DNA of 5,902 nucleotides from Candidatus Roizmanbacteria bacterium (GTDB taxonomy: Bacteria; Patescibacteriota; Microgenomatia; UBA1406): contig JANLHK010000096.1 in assembly GCA_024653645.1 (NCBI GenBank), positions 1 through 5,902 of the forward strand, in the 5' to 3' direction. A program made the translations under genes and the position numbers. Within the stretch, counting starts at the first letter, position 1, and the number at the start of each line of letters is the position of its first letter. The notes under the pieces were generated by a model. That model was given only the letters and a program-made list of their open reading frames with translations. It was not told where the DNA came from and made no database searches. Positions 1 through 5,902 of this stretch are shown piece after piece.

Positions 1-1022
1 TATGAGGAATAGAAAACCAGCTTAGTTCCCTGCGCTGAACTTTCCTTAATTCTTCCCCGGGCTATATCTGCCTCATAGCTATAGGTAACAATATCTTTGT
101 TGTAGGCCCATGAAAACGGCAAGATAGAGGTATACGCACGGACTCCGTGTTCTTCCAGCTCAGGATAATTCATGCTTTGCGCTATGGCCTGACGTACGGT
201 CCGGTTATCAAACGGTGGTTTCTGGGTATTAATAAACAAAGTGGTTATTTTTTTCACGTCAACGATGCGGCTGACATTCGTATTTCTCCAGGTCTGAAAT
301 TCATCGGCGATACTTTTGGTGTAGGTACTAAATTCATTAATCTCCCCTAATTTATACCCCAGCACTACGTCATCCTGATTTTTATACAATCGGTATTGCA
401 ACACCGGCGCTCCCCGTTTCTGAGGAGCTAAGATAACCGATTCAAGCTCGCCAAACCGATATTTGATTGAACGCAGGCTATACTCACCTTCAACCCCAAC
501 CAGCTTCTCAGTTACCAACGGTGCTGTTAACAGTGTGGGGAAGGTTGATGGGGGACGATCAACGTCAAGGGTAAAGCGGATAGTACGGTCATCAATGATC
601 TGTTTTTTGGTTCGATCAAAATCAAGCAATTTATCGGGGATGGTATATGCTGTAAATGGTTTGCCATCCTGCCACGTCAGATCCTTTTTCAGAATAATGT
701 CATATACCTTGCCGTTCTGGCTCATGGTTACCCGCTGGGCCAATTGGGGAAACAACTTCCCTTCTGAACTGTAGCTCATTAACGAACGAGAAACACGTCG
801 CAATATTTCAGGAGGCAGTCCATTGCCAGTTGGCGGTACGACTAATCCGACGGTCTGCTTGTTAATGGTGAAAACCACCGAAATGAAATTAAAGATCGTG
901 CCTGAGAAAAACATGAAGAGGAATGCACCCACACACACCACGATAATAATGCGCAAATGCTTAGAAAGAAAAGAGCGGATAAGCCAATATGAAAAACGAA
1001 ACTGCTTTGTGAATGCCTTCAT
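1..1022 (-). CDS. Membrane-anchored ABC-type substrate-binding protein, family 5 (N-terminal ~340 residues, 3' end outside window)
   Basis: The frame is open from ATG 1022 to the window edge, and the C-terminal part is missing. Residues 1-23 are basic and polar (MKAFTKQFRF...). Hydrophobic residues ~24-52 form a likely uncleaved transmembrane anchor; there is no lipobox cysteine in the usual position (Cys30 sits inside the hydrophobic run). The ectodomain matches the SBP_bac_5 / OppA-DppA family: LFPQLAQRVTMSQNGKVYD at 90-108, the LTWQDGKPFTA block at 115-124, and the family hallmark LFINTQKPPFDNRTVRQAI at 262-280. Relatives bind peptides, nickel or other small ligands for ABC import; the ligand cannot be read from this part. 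No permease or ATPase gene of an importer is visible here. Translation is probably coupled to secG by an ATGA overlap. The frame was read codon by codon on the reverse strand with no internal stop. Confidence 0.9.
   Translation of the reverse strand, partial: MKAFTKQFRFSYWLIRSFLSKHLRIIIVVCVGAFLFMFFSGTIFNFISVVFTINKQTVGLVVPPTGNGLPPEILRRVSRSLMSYSSEGKLFPQLAQRVTMSQNGKVYDIILKKDLTWQDGKPFTAYTIPDKLLDFDRTKKQIIDDRTIRFTLDVDRPPSTFPTLLTAPLVTEKLVGVEGEYSLRSIKYRFGELESVILAPQKRGAPVLQYRLYKNQDDVVLGYKLGEINEFSTYTKSIADEFQTWRNTNVSRIVDVKKITTLFINTQKPPFDNRTVRQAIAQSMNYPELEEHGVRAYTSILPFSWAYNKDIVTYSYEADIARGRIKESSAQGTKLVFYSS
1019..1022 (-). promoter_or_regulatory. ATGA stop/start overlap, secG to substrate-binding protein gene
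   Basis: The ATG of the substrate-binding protein gene (1022-1020) overlaps the secG TGA (1021-1019). The preceding bases (TTGTAAACTTGTTTGT) have no Shine-Dalgarno match. Coupling would tie expression of the substrate-binding protein to SecG. Confidence 0.8.
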
Positions 1023-1234
1023 ACAAACAAGTTTACAATAGAAAGTACCAAAAAGAGGGCAACTGATATGATGGTGGCTATAAAGGTGAGCCGCTCAACC
1101 CCTCTTCGGGTGGAAAACGCTTCGGTACTTCCTCCCCACGCACTTCCCATACCTCCCCCTCTTCCCTGTGCCAGGATGAGTAATATAACCGCAACCGCAT
1201 CAATAAGGTATATAGTTAGTAAAAATGTCTTCAT
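1019..1234 (-). CDS. secG: SecG, preprotein translocase subunit
   Basis: SecG is the small accessory subunit of the SecYEG channel and aids SecA-driven export across the cytoplasmic membrane. The 71-residue length and layout are typical. Transmembrane helix 1 is at ~4-22 and ends in ILLILAQ. A glycine-rich cytoplasmic loop follows at 24-37 (GRGGGMGSAWGGS) with the expected LxQxGxGxGxxxxxGG pattern. A polar stretch with FSTRRGVERLT comes next, and helix 2 lies at ~50-70. The start ATG overlaps the stop of the YvlD-type gene by 4 bases, and its own TGA overlaps the ATG of the substrate-binding protein gene. No Shine-Dalgarno sequence is evident upstream; the bases before the ATG are A/T-rich. 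Nothing else in the Sec pathway is in the window. The call is firm from the loop motif plus length. Confidence 0.95.
   Translation of the reverse strand: MKTFLLTIYLIDAVAVILLILAQGRGGGMGSAWGGSTEAFSTRRGVERLTFIATIISVALFLVLSIVNLFV
1231..1234 (-). promoter_or_regulatory. ATGA stop/start overlap, YvlD-type gene to secG
   Basis: The secG ATG (1234-1232) and the TGA of the YvlD-type gene (1233-1231) share two bases. The upstream stretch is A/T-rich (TTTTTGAAAAAATAGT) with no Shine-Dalgarno match, which suggests coupling to translation of the upstream gene. Confidence 0.8.
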
Positions 1235-1641
1235 ACTATTTTTTCAAAAACGGCTACGCAAAAACTTACCAGCATTGCGGCTAAAATGACGGTTGCCACA
1301 ACGCCTATCTCCATTGGAGAGATGGTAATTCCCAAGGGCGCATAGCTTGCTCCGGAAAACTGCCACTGTTGTATTGTAAAATATCGCGTCAAAAACTGCA
1401 ATGCCGCCCAAAATACCGCTGCGTGGATGAAAATAGAAAATAAACCCATGGTAATAATGTTAATGGGAAGCAGTATAAGACGGATAATTGGTTCAACTAA
1501 ATTGAACGCAACAGTAAACACCCCCGCGGCAATCAGTAATCCCAATAGAGGACCTTTGACGATAAACCCCGGAATAGCCCATTCAACCACCAGGAGCGCT
1601 ACGCTATAAAATACGAGCTTTCTGGTTACGTGCTTAATCAT
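1231..1641 (-). CDS. YvlD-type four-helix membrane protein (phage holin superfamily IV domain)
   Basis: A 136-residue, almost wholly hydrophobic protein. Four transmembrane segments can be seen at roughly residues 8-27, 32-48, 62-83 and 111-131. The segment NLVEPIIRLILLPINIITMGLFS (residues 47-69, interrupted by the family pattern N-x-P-x-L-x-LP-x-T-x-GLF) is the hallmark of the YvlD / 'phage holin family 4_2' group. Despite the database name, chromosomal members are widespread and not known to be lysis holins; no endolysin or other phage gene lies nearby. Its start overlaps the uvrC stop by 8 bases and its stop overlaps the secG start as ATGA, so it is probably co-translated with both. Location in the cytoplasmic membrane is strongly supported; molecular function is unknown. 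A stress-linked or envelope role is possible but not shown by the sequence. Confidence 0.85.
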   Translation of the reverse strand: MIKHVTRKLVFYSVALLVVEWAIPGFIVKGPLLGLLIAAGVFTVAFNLVEPIIRLILLPINIITMGLFSIFIHAAVFWAALQFLTRYFTIQQWQFSGASYAPLGITISPMEIGVVATVILAAMLVSFCVAVFEKIV

Positions 1642-2929
1642 GCTGTACTAATGATACCGCATCACGTAAACGAACATGGTACTGCTTTGCAAATCGATGC
1701 GCCTCATCCCGAACCCGCTGTACATAGTGCAGCGCATCCGATGAGCTCTCCAATGGAATCACCGTTAGCGGATCGGGTAACATAATCCTATCCGGGCGTT
1801 TAGCAATGCCAATAATGACCGGCAATGACGCATACTGTCGCTTGAGTGCCGGGTACACGCTGCGCAGTTGCGGACCACCACCGTCAATAATAATAAGATC
1901 AGGCTTTTGCCACTCATCATGCTTCATACGACGCAGCAATACCTCGGTCAGCATCTCAGGATCAAAATTTCCTTTTCCCCGAATGCGAAACCGGCGATAG
2001 TGGGATTTTTCAACCCTGCCGTCAATAAATACCACCATGGACGCCACCGACTGTTTTCCTGAGAAGGTACTGATATCGTAACATTCAAGGCGGTTGAGTT
2101 TAGGCATATTGAGGAGCTGTTTCAGCGCTTCATTTTCTGTCGCACGAATACCTTCTAAAAACAGCGGATCCTCCAGCCGGTCATCAAACAACAGCCGCTT
2201 TTGAAATAACGCCTCAAAACGATCAAGCCGATCCCGGATAACGGCCGCTCGCTCGTAATCCTCTTGAGCCGATGCTTGTTCCATGTCTTTGCGCATGGTA
2301 TTAAGTATCCGATCCCCCTTCCCTTCAAGAATGGTTTTCAGGCGGATAATGTTATTACGATACTGCTTGCGCAATACCTGTTGCTCATCATGGTTCTCAA
2401 GTCCCAGCATGTAACCCGGACAGGGGCTACATAAGCCGATGTGGCTTTGAAAGCACGGATTGCGACGAGTTCCACGATCGGTGCAAAAGGGCACAATAGT
2501 GCGCAAGTAGCGGATCAAAAAACGGGCCATACGATTGCTTTGTAATGGACCAAAATAATACCGGTGGGGAGTTTCATGCAATTGGCGCTCCCGCATCAGC
2601 AACACCCGCGGCAAATCTTCTTTGGTAATGACAATGTACACCGACGAACGATCATCTTTTAAATCAATGTTGTAGCGCGGCAGATACTTCTTAATTAAGT
2701 TTGCCTCAAGTAGGATGGCTTCAAACTCAGAGTTGGTTTCACGCCAGTCGATGGACACTGATGCCTCACGGATGCGTGCCTCTTTAGGATTTTTGTTGTC
2801 CTGCAGGTGCTGCGTGACACGCTTCTTGATGTCTTTGGCCTTGCCGATATATACCGGCTTACCCGTTGTATCACGGAAATAATACACACCCGGCAATGAC
2901 GGCAACAGAGTGGTATTGAGCGTTTTCAT
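1634..2929 (-). CDS. uvrC: UvrC, excinuclease ABC subunit C, short form lacking the (HhH)2 domain
   Basis: UvrC makes the 3' and 5' incisions beside a lesion after UvrA/UvrB recognition. Domains in this 431-residue protein: GIY-YIG nuclease (~10-90) with GVY at 14-16, YIG at 27-29, Arg37 and Glu75 in LLEANLIK as candidate catalytic residues; a four-cysteine region (Cys149, 159, 167, 170); a UVR UvrB-binding motif (~205-241); and an RNase H-like nuclease (~278-420) with Asp285 in CYDIS, Asp323, Asp349 in IIDGG and His411 in DEAHRFA, matching the known catalytic positions. The usual DGGKGQL is DGGGPQL here. The protein stops about 20 residues after His411, so the tandem helix-hairpin-helix domain of ~600-residue UvrCs is absent. 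The start at 2929 is preferred over an in-frame ATG at 2998 because it forms an ATGA overlap with the previous stop and places the GIY-YIG domain at the usual distance from the N terminus. The 3' end overlaps the next gene by 8 bases. Confidence 0.95.
   Translation of the reverse strand: MKTLNTTLLPSLPGVYYFRDTTGKPVYIGKAKDIKKRVTQHLQDNKNPKEARIREASVSIDWRETNSEFEAILLEANLIKKYLPRYNIDLKDDRSSVYIVITKEDLPRVLLMRERQLHETPHRYYFGPLQSNRMARFLIRYLRTIVPFCTDRGTRRNPCFQSHIGLCSPCPGYMLGLENHDEQQVLRKQYRNNIIRLKTILEGKGDRILNTMRKDMEQASAQEDYERAAVIRDRLDRFEALFQKRLLFDDRLEDPLFLEGIRATENEALKQLLNMPKLNRLECYDISTFSGKQSVASMVVFIDGRVEKSHYRRFRIRGKGNFDPEMLTEVLLRRMKHDEWQKPDLIIIDGGGPQLRSVYPALKRQYASLPVIIGIAKRPDRIMLPDPLTVIPLESSSDALHYVQRVRDEAHRFAKQYHVRLRDAVSLVQHD
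2926..2929 (-). promoter_or_regulatory. ATGA stop/start overlap, transglutaminase-like gene to uvrC
   Basis: On the minus strand the four bases ATGA contain the uvrC start (2929-2927) and the TGA stop of the upstream gene (2928-2926). Such overlaps usually mean coupled, termination-reinitiation translation. The bases before it (CGAGACG) contain no good Shine-Dalgarno sequence. This junction decides the uvrC start. Confidence 0.8.
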
Positions 2930-4767
2930 CGTCTCGATTGTAGCGCAATCAGTACCACTAGTACTACTACTATTCCAAAAAGCGCTAGATAGATCCAATA
3001 CGCGTATGCCAGCGCCAGCACTGAACCGTATGCCTCATACGGGCGGGTTGCCACTACCACATCATTCACCACAATGGAAAAATCCCCCGACTGCTTAAAC
3101 GTTGTTTTAGGCGGCGTAATAGGTACGTCAACTTTTATATGCTCATAGGGGGCAATAATATCAATCACCGTTTGAGCAATCTCACGACCCTGGTTTTTAA
3201 CCACCACGGGCACGTGGTACTGAAATACATTCGACTCGGAGACGATACCCAGAGTAATCACCTGTTTATTTGAACCAAAAAAAATAAATTTATCAGCTGC
3301 TGTTGCGGTAATATCGTATCTTACCGGAGGCGCTGATGAGGTGGGACTGACATAGACATCTTTTGAATCCCGATTGGTTTTATACACCCCCGGAGGATAG
3401 GGCGTCTCAGAACTGGTTCCGTGATACACGAATGCAATATGACTTAAATCAAAACTGGATAGGTAATCAAGTCGGGCGGTATCACCCCAGGTGGGATCAA
3501 TAGGGTGCCACAACTCACGCGCCCGGTCATAGTATTCAGGCCAGGCATGCAACAGGTCGCCATAAAAGGAAAGCGGCAACAGGCTATCGTCCTGTGCGAT
3601 ACCATACCCGACCACTTCGCGGGCAGGCAGATTATTTTCACGCGCAAGCGCTATAAACAAATCTGTGTATTCCATACAGACCGCCTGTTCCGGATTTGAG
3701 AGCGCCCAGGTGGCTCCCATGCGCTTCAGGCTATTATCAATGCGGCTGTCGTCATAGGAAAGCGTCTGAATTATATAGTCATACATTTCTTTTTGATTAG
3801 CGAACGCTGGGACCGCGACACCTGACAGCGTCCAGTAGGGCTGCTGCGACAAATAGCGGCTGGTAAGAAGGCTTGCTGTGTAACGCTTGCGCATATAGGA
3901 CTGCACATCAACACGCACATCGCTCGTGAGACGCGCAACACCGTTAAAAATGACATTCACCGTACCATTTGCCGGCACCGTATACGTTGCCATAAAATTG
4001 TCATCTTCATCCCGGTAGGTTTTATCTGGTTCCGGCTGCACCTCATCAATAATGATTTGCTGCCACGCTCCATCGGGCGGGAACGGTATACTATAGGAGC
4101 GGGGATACGGATATTTGTTTTGTATAGCGTACTGCAACTCCAGCTGGTACAACGCCTCCTGGCCATAGGCTAAATACAAATTATTCCCATCAAACGCGTG
4201 GACTCCACTCCATCGATACTGATGGTCGCTCACCTTTTGCCCCAAGGGTTTTGCAATTGACACCAGCGGATAGCTGGGCGGTGAGATAACATCGATAATG
4301 TAGTCACGTACATCCTCATCCTCCGATACCCTGCTCGGAGCAATGATCAGCTCCTTATACAACCCACTCTCTTGGAGGTAATCTGACAGGGTATAGCGCA
4401 TGGTAATGGTTTTTGTTTTACCGATGCCGATGGCAGGGCGCCGCAACGTAACCGTTACCTCCAACAGCTCACCATTACGCTCCGTTTTAAACTGGGCAAT
4501 TTGCCCATCTTCTTCAACCACCAATCCATGCGTTTGCTGGGTGTTACGAAATGAAAACAGGTACTGATTGACGTACAAGTCAGGCACTTGGTTGGTGAAT
4601 GTCAGCGAACGTTCCACCTGTACCGTTGACGTATCGGTTAAGCGGTACGTGTCATGCAATGCGGTGGATACCGTGGTTGCAGCCCATACTCCACCAATGC
4701 TCTGGGGAATGATCCAAAAAAAGACAAGAAAAAAAATAACGATACGTGTAACGAGGTTATTTCGCAT
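2926..4767 (-). CDS. Secreted, C-terminally membrane-anchored transglutaminase-like protein
   Basis: Predicted 613-residue extracytoplasmic protein. With the start at 4767, residues 1-30 form a signal peptide: MRNN, a run rich in Ile, Phe and Val, then possible cleavage near VWAA. Residues ~33-290 look like beta-rich, Ig-like ectodomain. Residues ~320-445 hold a transglutaminase-core (papain-like) domain with a full candidate triad: Cys364 in AVCMEYTDLF, His407 in LLHAWPEYY and Asp424 in HPIDPTWGDT. A second beta-rich region (~485-575) precedes one C-terminal transmembrane helix (~582-609) ending in SRR. This layout is known for bacterial transglutaminase-like proteins that are peptidases or have unknown substrates; true protein cross-linking activity should not be assumed. 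Upstream in-frame ATGs at 4776 and 4788 are possible starts; 4767 gives the most normal signal peptide and an 11-base overlap with uvrA. No start has a strong ribosome binding site. Its stop overlaps the uvrC start by 4 bases. Target and role are unknown. Confidence 0.88.
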   Translation of the reverse strand: MRNNLVTRIVIFFLVFFWIIPQSIGGVWAATTVSTALHDTYRLTDTSTVQVERSLTFTNQVPDLYVNQYLFSFRNTQQTHGLVVEEDGQIAQFKTERNGELLEVTVTLRRPAIGIGKTKTITMRYTLSDYLQESGLYKELIIAPSRVSEDEDVRDYIIDVISPPSYPLVSIAKPLGQKVSDHQYRWSGVHAFDGNNLYLAYGQEALYQLELQYAIQNKYPYPRSYSIPFPPDGAWQQIIIDEVQPEPDKTYRDEDDNFMATYTVPANGTVNVIFNGVARLTSDVRVDVQSYMRKRYTASLLTSRYLSQQPYWTLSGVAVPAFANQKEMYDYIIQTLSYDDSRIDNSLKRMGATWALSNPEQAVCMEYTDLFIALARENNLPAREVVGYGIAQDDSLLPLSFYGDLLHAWPEYYDRARELWHPIDPTWGDTARLDYLSSFDLSHIAFVYHGTSSETPYPPGVYKTNRDSKDVYVSPTSSAPPVRYDITATAADKFIFFGSNKQVITLGIVSESNVFQYHVPVVVKNQGREIAQTVIDIIAPYEHIKVDVPITPPKTTFKQSGDFSIVVNDVVVATRPYEAYGSVLALAYAYWIYLALFGIVVVLVVLIALQSRR

Positions 4768-5902
4768 GCTCAACATATTCTCGCACATATTGAGCAGTAT
4801 ACGAAGTATCGGCTTTTTTTGATGTCAAAAGCTCGTCAACGGTACCCTGAAACAATATTTTGCCTCCTCCGTCTCCACCCTCAGGACCTAGGTCAACCAC
4901 ATAGTCACAGTTTTTAATCACGTCCAAATTGTGCTCGATAACAAACACCGAATTGCCCTGTGACACTAGATGCCGCAATACTTTAATCAGCTTATCAACG
5001 TCATAAAAATGAAGTCCGGTTGTGGGCTCATCCAAAATATATGCGGTATGAACATACACATTGGTATACAACTCTTTCGCTAGTTTTACCCGCTGTGCCT
5101 CTCCGCCTGATAACGTGGGGGCTGACTGCCCCAATTCCATGTATCCCAAACCCACATGCTGTAAAACCGTCAATATTTTAACGATACTGCTGTTGTGCTC
5201 AAAAAAAGCCAGTGCTTCATCAACGGTCATCTTCAGCACCTCCGCTATATTTTTCCCTTTGTAGCGAACCTCAAGTGTTTCGCGATTGTAGCGGGCACCT
5301 TTACACACATCACAGGTAACGTATAAGTCGGCCAAAAATTGCATTTCAACTTTAATGGAACCAGCGCCTTGGCAATTTTCGCATCGTCCGCCACGTACGT
5401 TAAACGAGAACCGTCCGGGCTTGTACCCTTGTGCTTTGGCATCCATAGTGCTGGCAAACACTTCACGGATATCCGTAAATACGCCCGTGTAGGTGGCGGG
5501 ATTACTGCGCGGTGTTCTGCCGATCGGCGACTGGTCAATGAGCACCACCCGTTCAATGGTGGAGATACCCTCAACCGACTCAAACGCACCCAGGTGCTCC
5601 CGTGATTCCTCATTGGTCTCTAGCTTAATAGCCGGATACACCGTATCAAGCAAGAACGTTGATTTGCCCGATCCCGATACGCCGGTAATACCCACCATGC
5701 GCTTTAACGGCATACTAACCGTTATATTTTTCAGATTATGCTCACTGCATCCCTTGATAGTCATAATTTCCTCGGGTTTGCCCGTCATGCGTACTGACTG
5801 GATACGACGCTTGCCCGATAAATAGGCGCCGGTAATAGATTGACTGCTCTTTTTTATGTCCTCTACCGTTCCTTCTGCTATTACCTGCCCACCATGTTTT
5901 CC
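4757..5902 (-). CDS. uvrA: UvrA, excinuclease ABC subunit A (C-terminal 381 residues, 5' end outside window)
   Basis: UvrA is the ATP-dependent damage-recognition subunit of cytoplasmic nucleotide excision repair; it loads UvrB onto lesions. The reading frame is open to the window edge, so the N-terminal ~60% is missing. In fragment numbering, residues 1-9 (GKHGGQVIA) match the end of the first ABC module. The second module then has Walker A GVSGSGKST at 74-82, the conserved IDQSPIGRTPRSNPATYTG block around 122-140, a zinc finger with Cys174, 177, 197 and 200 (CxxC-x19-CxxC, the family spacing), the ABC signature LSGGEAQ at 264-270, Walker B ILDEPTTGLH at 289-298, and the H-loop IEHN with His324. 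All catalytic motifs in the visible part are intact. The stop at 4759-4757 lies inside the next gene. A methionine at 5788 is internal, not the start. Drug-resistance ABC-F or other ABC ATPases are ruled out by the zinc finger and the IDQSPIGRTPRSNP block. Confidence 0.98.
   Translation of the reverse strand, partial: GKHGGQVIAEGTVEDIKKSSQSITGAYLSGKRRIQSVRMTGKPEEIMTIKGCSEHNLKNITVSMPLKRMVGITGVSGSGKSTFLLDTVYPAIKLETNEESREHLGAFESVEGISTIERVVLIDQSPIGRTPRSNPATYTGVFTDIREVFASTMDAKAQGYKPGRFSFNVRGGRCENCQGAGSIKVEMQFLADLYVTCDVCKGARYNRETLEVRYKGKNIAEVLKMTVDEALAFFEHNSSIVKILTVLQHVGLGYMELGQSAPTLSGGEAQRVKLAKELYTNVYVHTAYILDEPTTGLHFYDVDKLIKVLRHLVSQGNSVFVIEHNLDVIKNCDYVVDLGPEGGDGGGKILFQGTVDELLTSKKADTSYTAQYVREYVEHAK

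Noticed and set aside
463..1041. Plus-strand frames at 463-774 and 823-1041
   Set aside because: They are antisense to the substrate-binding protein, whose minus-strand frame is continuous and matches family 5 motifs.
1231..1641. Prophage or lysis cassette suggested by the holin-type domain
   Set aside because: There is no endolysin, integrase, structural gene or attachment repeat. YvlD-type genes are common on chromosomes.
2953..2972. Short tandem triplet repeat (act/gta units)
   Set aside because: It encodes Val-rich residues of the C-terminal membrane helix. It is too short and too irregular to call a repeat element.
2930..2998. A longer uvrC starting at ATG 2998
   Set aside because: It would add 23 non-conserved residues (rich in Ser and Thr) and overlap the membrane-helix codons of the upstream gene by 73 bases. 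The ATGA start at 2929 fits the family N terminus.
4768..4788. Transglutaminase-like gene start at 4788 or 4776
   Set aside because: These starts are possible, but they add MCENMLS or MLS in front of a normal signal peptide. Neither has a better ribosome binding site, so 4767 is preferred with moderate confidence.
5245..5825. Open frames of 88-122 codons on both strands within uvrA
   Set aside because: They overlap highly conserved UvrA codons, and their translations show no recognisable domain. They are shadow frames.
1..5902. Alternative genetic code with TGA as glycine
   Set aside because: TGA ends at least three genes at exact overlaps with the next start, and no in-frame TGA occurs inside the conserved genes.

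Overview
This window is one uninterrupted minus-strand gene cluster with six protein genes. In transcription order, from the high-coordinate end, they are: the C-terminal part of uvrA; a secreted, membrane-anchored transglutaminase-like protein; a short uvrC; a four-helix membrane protein of the YvlD / 'phage holin superfamily IV' type; secG; and the N-terminal part of a membrane-anchored family 5 (oligopeptide-type) substrate-binding protein. The two end genes run off the window edges. There are no RNA genes, mobile elements, CRISPR arrays or convincing promoters or terminators, and no plus-strand gene.

The layout is extremely compact. Every stop codon lies downstream of the next gene's start codon, so the window has no intergenic bases. 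Three junctions are the 4-base ATGA type (transglutaminase/uvrC, holin-like/secG, secG/substrate-binding protein). uvrC/holin-like overlaps by 8 bases, and uvrA/transglutaminase by about 11 bases. I see no strong Shine-Dalgarno sequence before the internal starts, so translational coupling along one polycistronic message is the likely mode of expression. Any promoter must lie upstream of the window, in or before uvrA.

The organism is probably a small-genome bacterium, and my best guess is Patescibacteria/CPR (Parcubacteria-like). That rests on the tight packing, the wording of the UvrC nuclease domain, the short UvrC without a helix-hairpin-helix tail, and the mixture of repair and envelope genes. 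It is inference; no marker gene such as 16S rRNA is present. TGA is used as a stop in at least three genes, so the TGA-to-glycine code of Gracilibacteria/SR1 is unlikely.

Functionally the cluster joins two themes. UvrA and UvrC are the damage-recognition and dual-incision proteins of nucleotide excision repair; uvrB is not in view. The other four genes are envelope or secretion genes. The most unusual points are the extracytoplasmic transglutaminase-like gene locked between uvrA and uvrC, the UvrC that keeps both nuclease centres but lacks the C-terminal (HhH)2 DNA-binding module, and an apparently permease-less substrate-binding protein coupled to secG. I did not find a clear new defence or mobile system.
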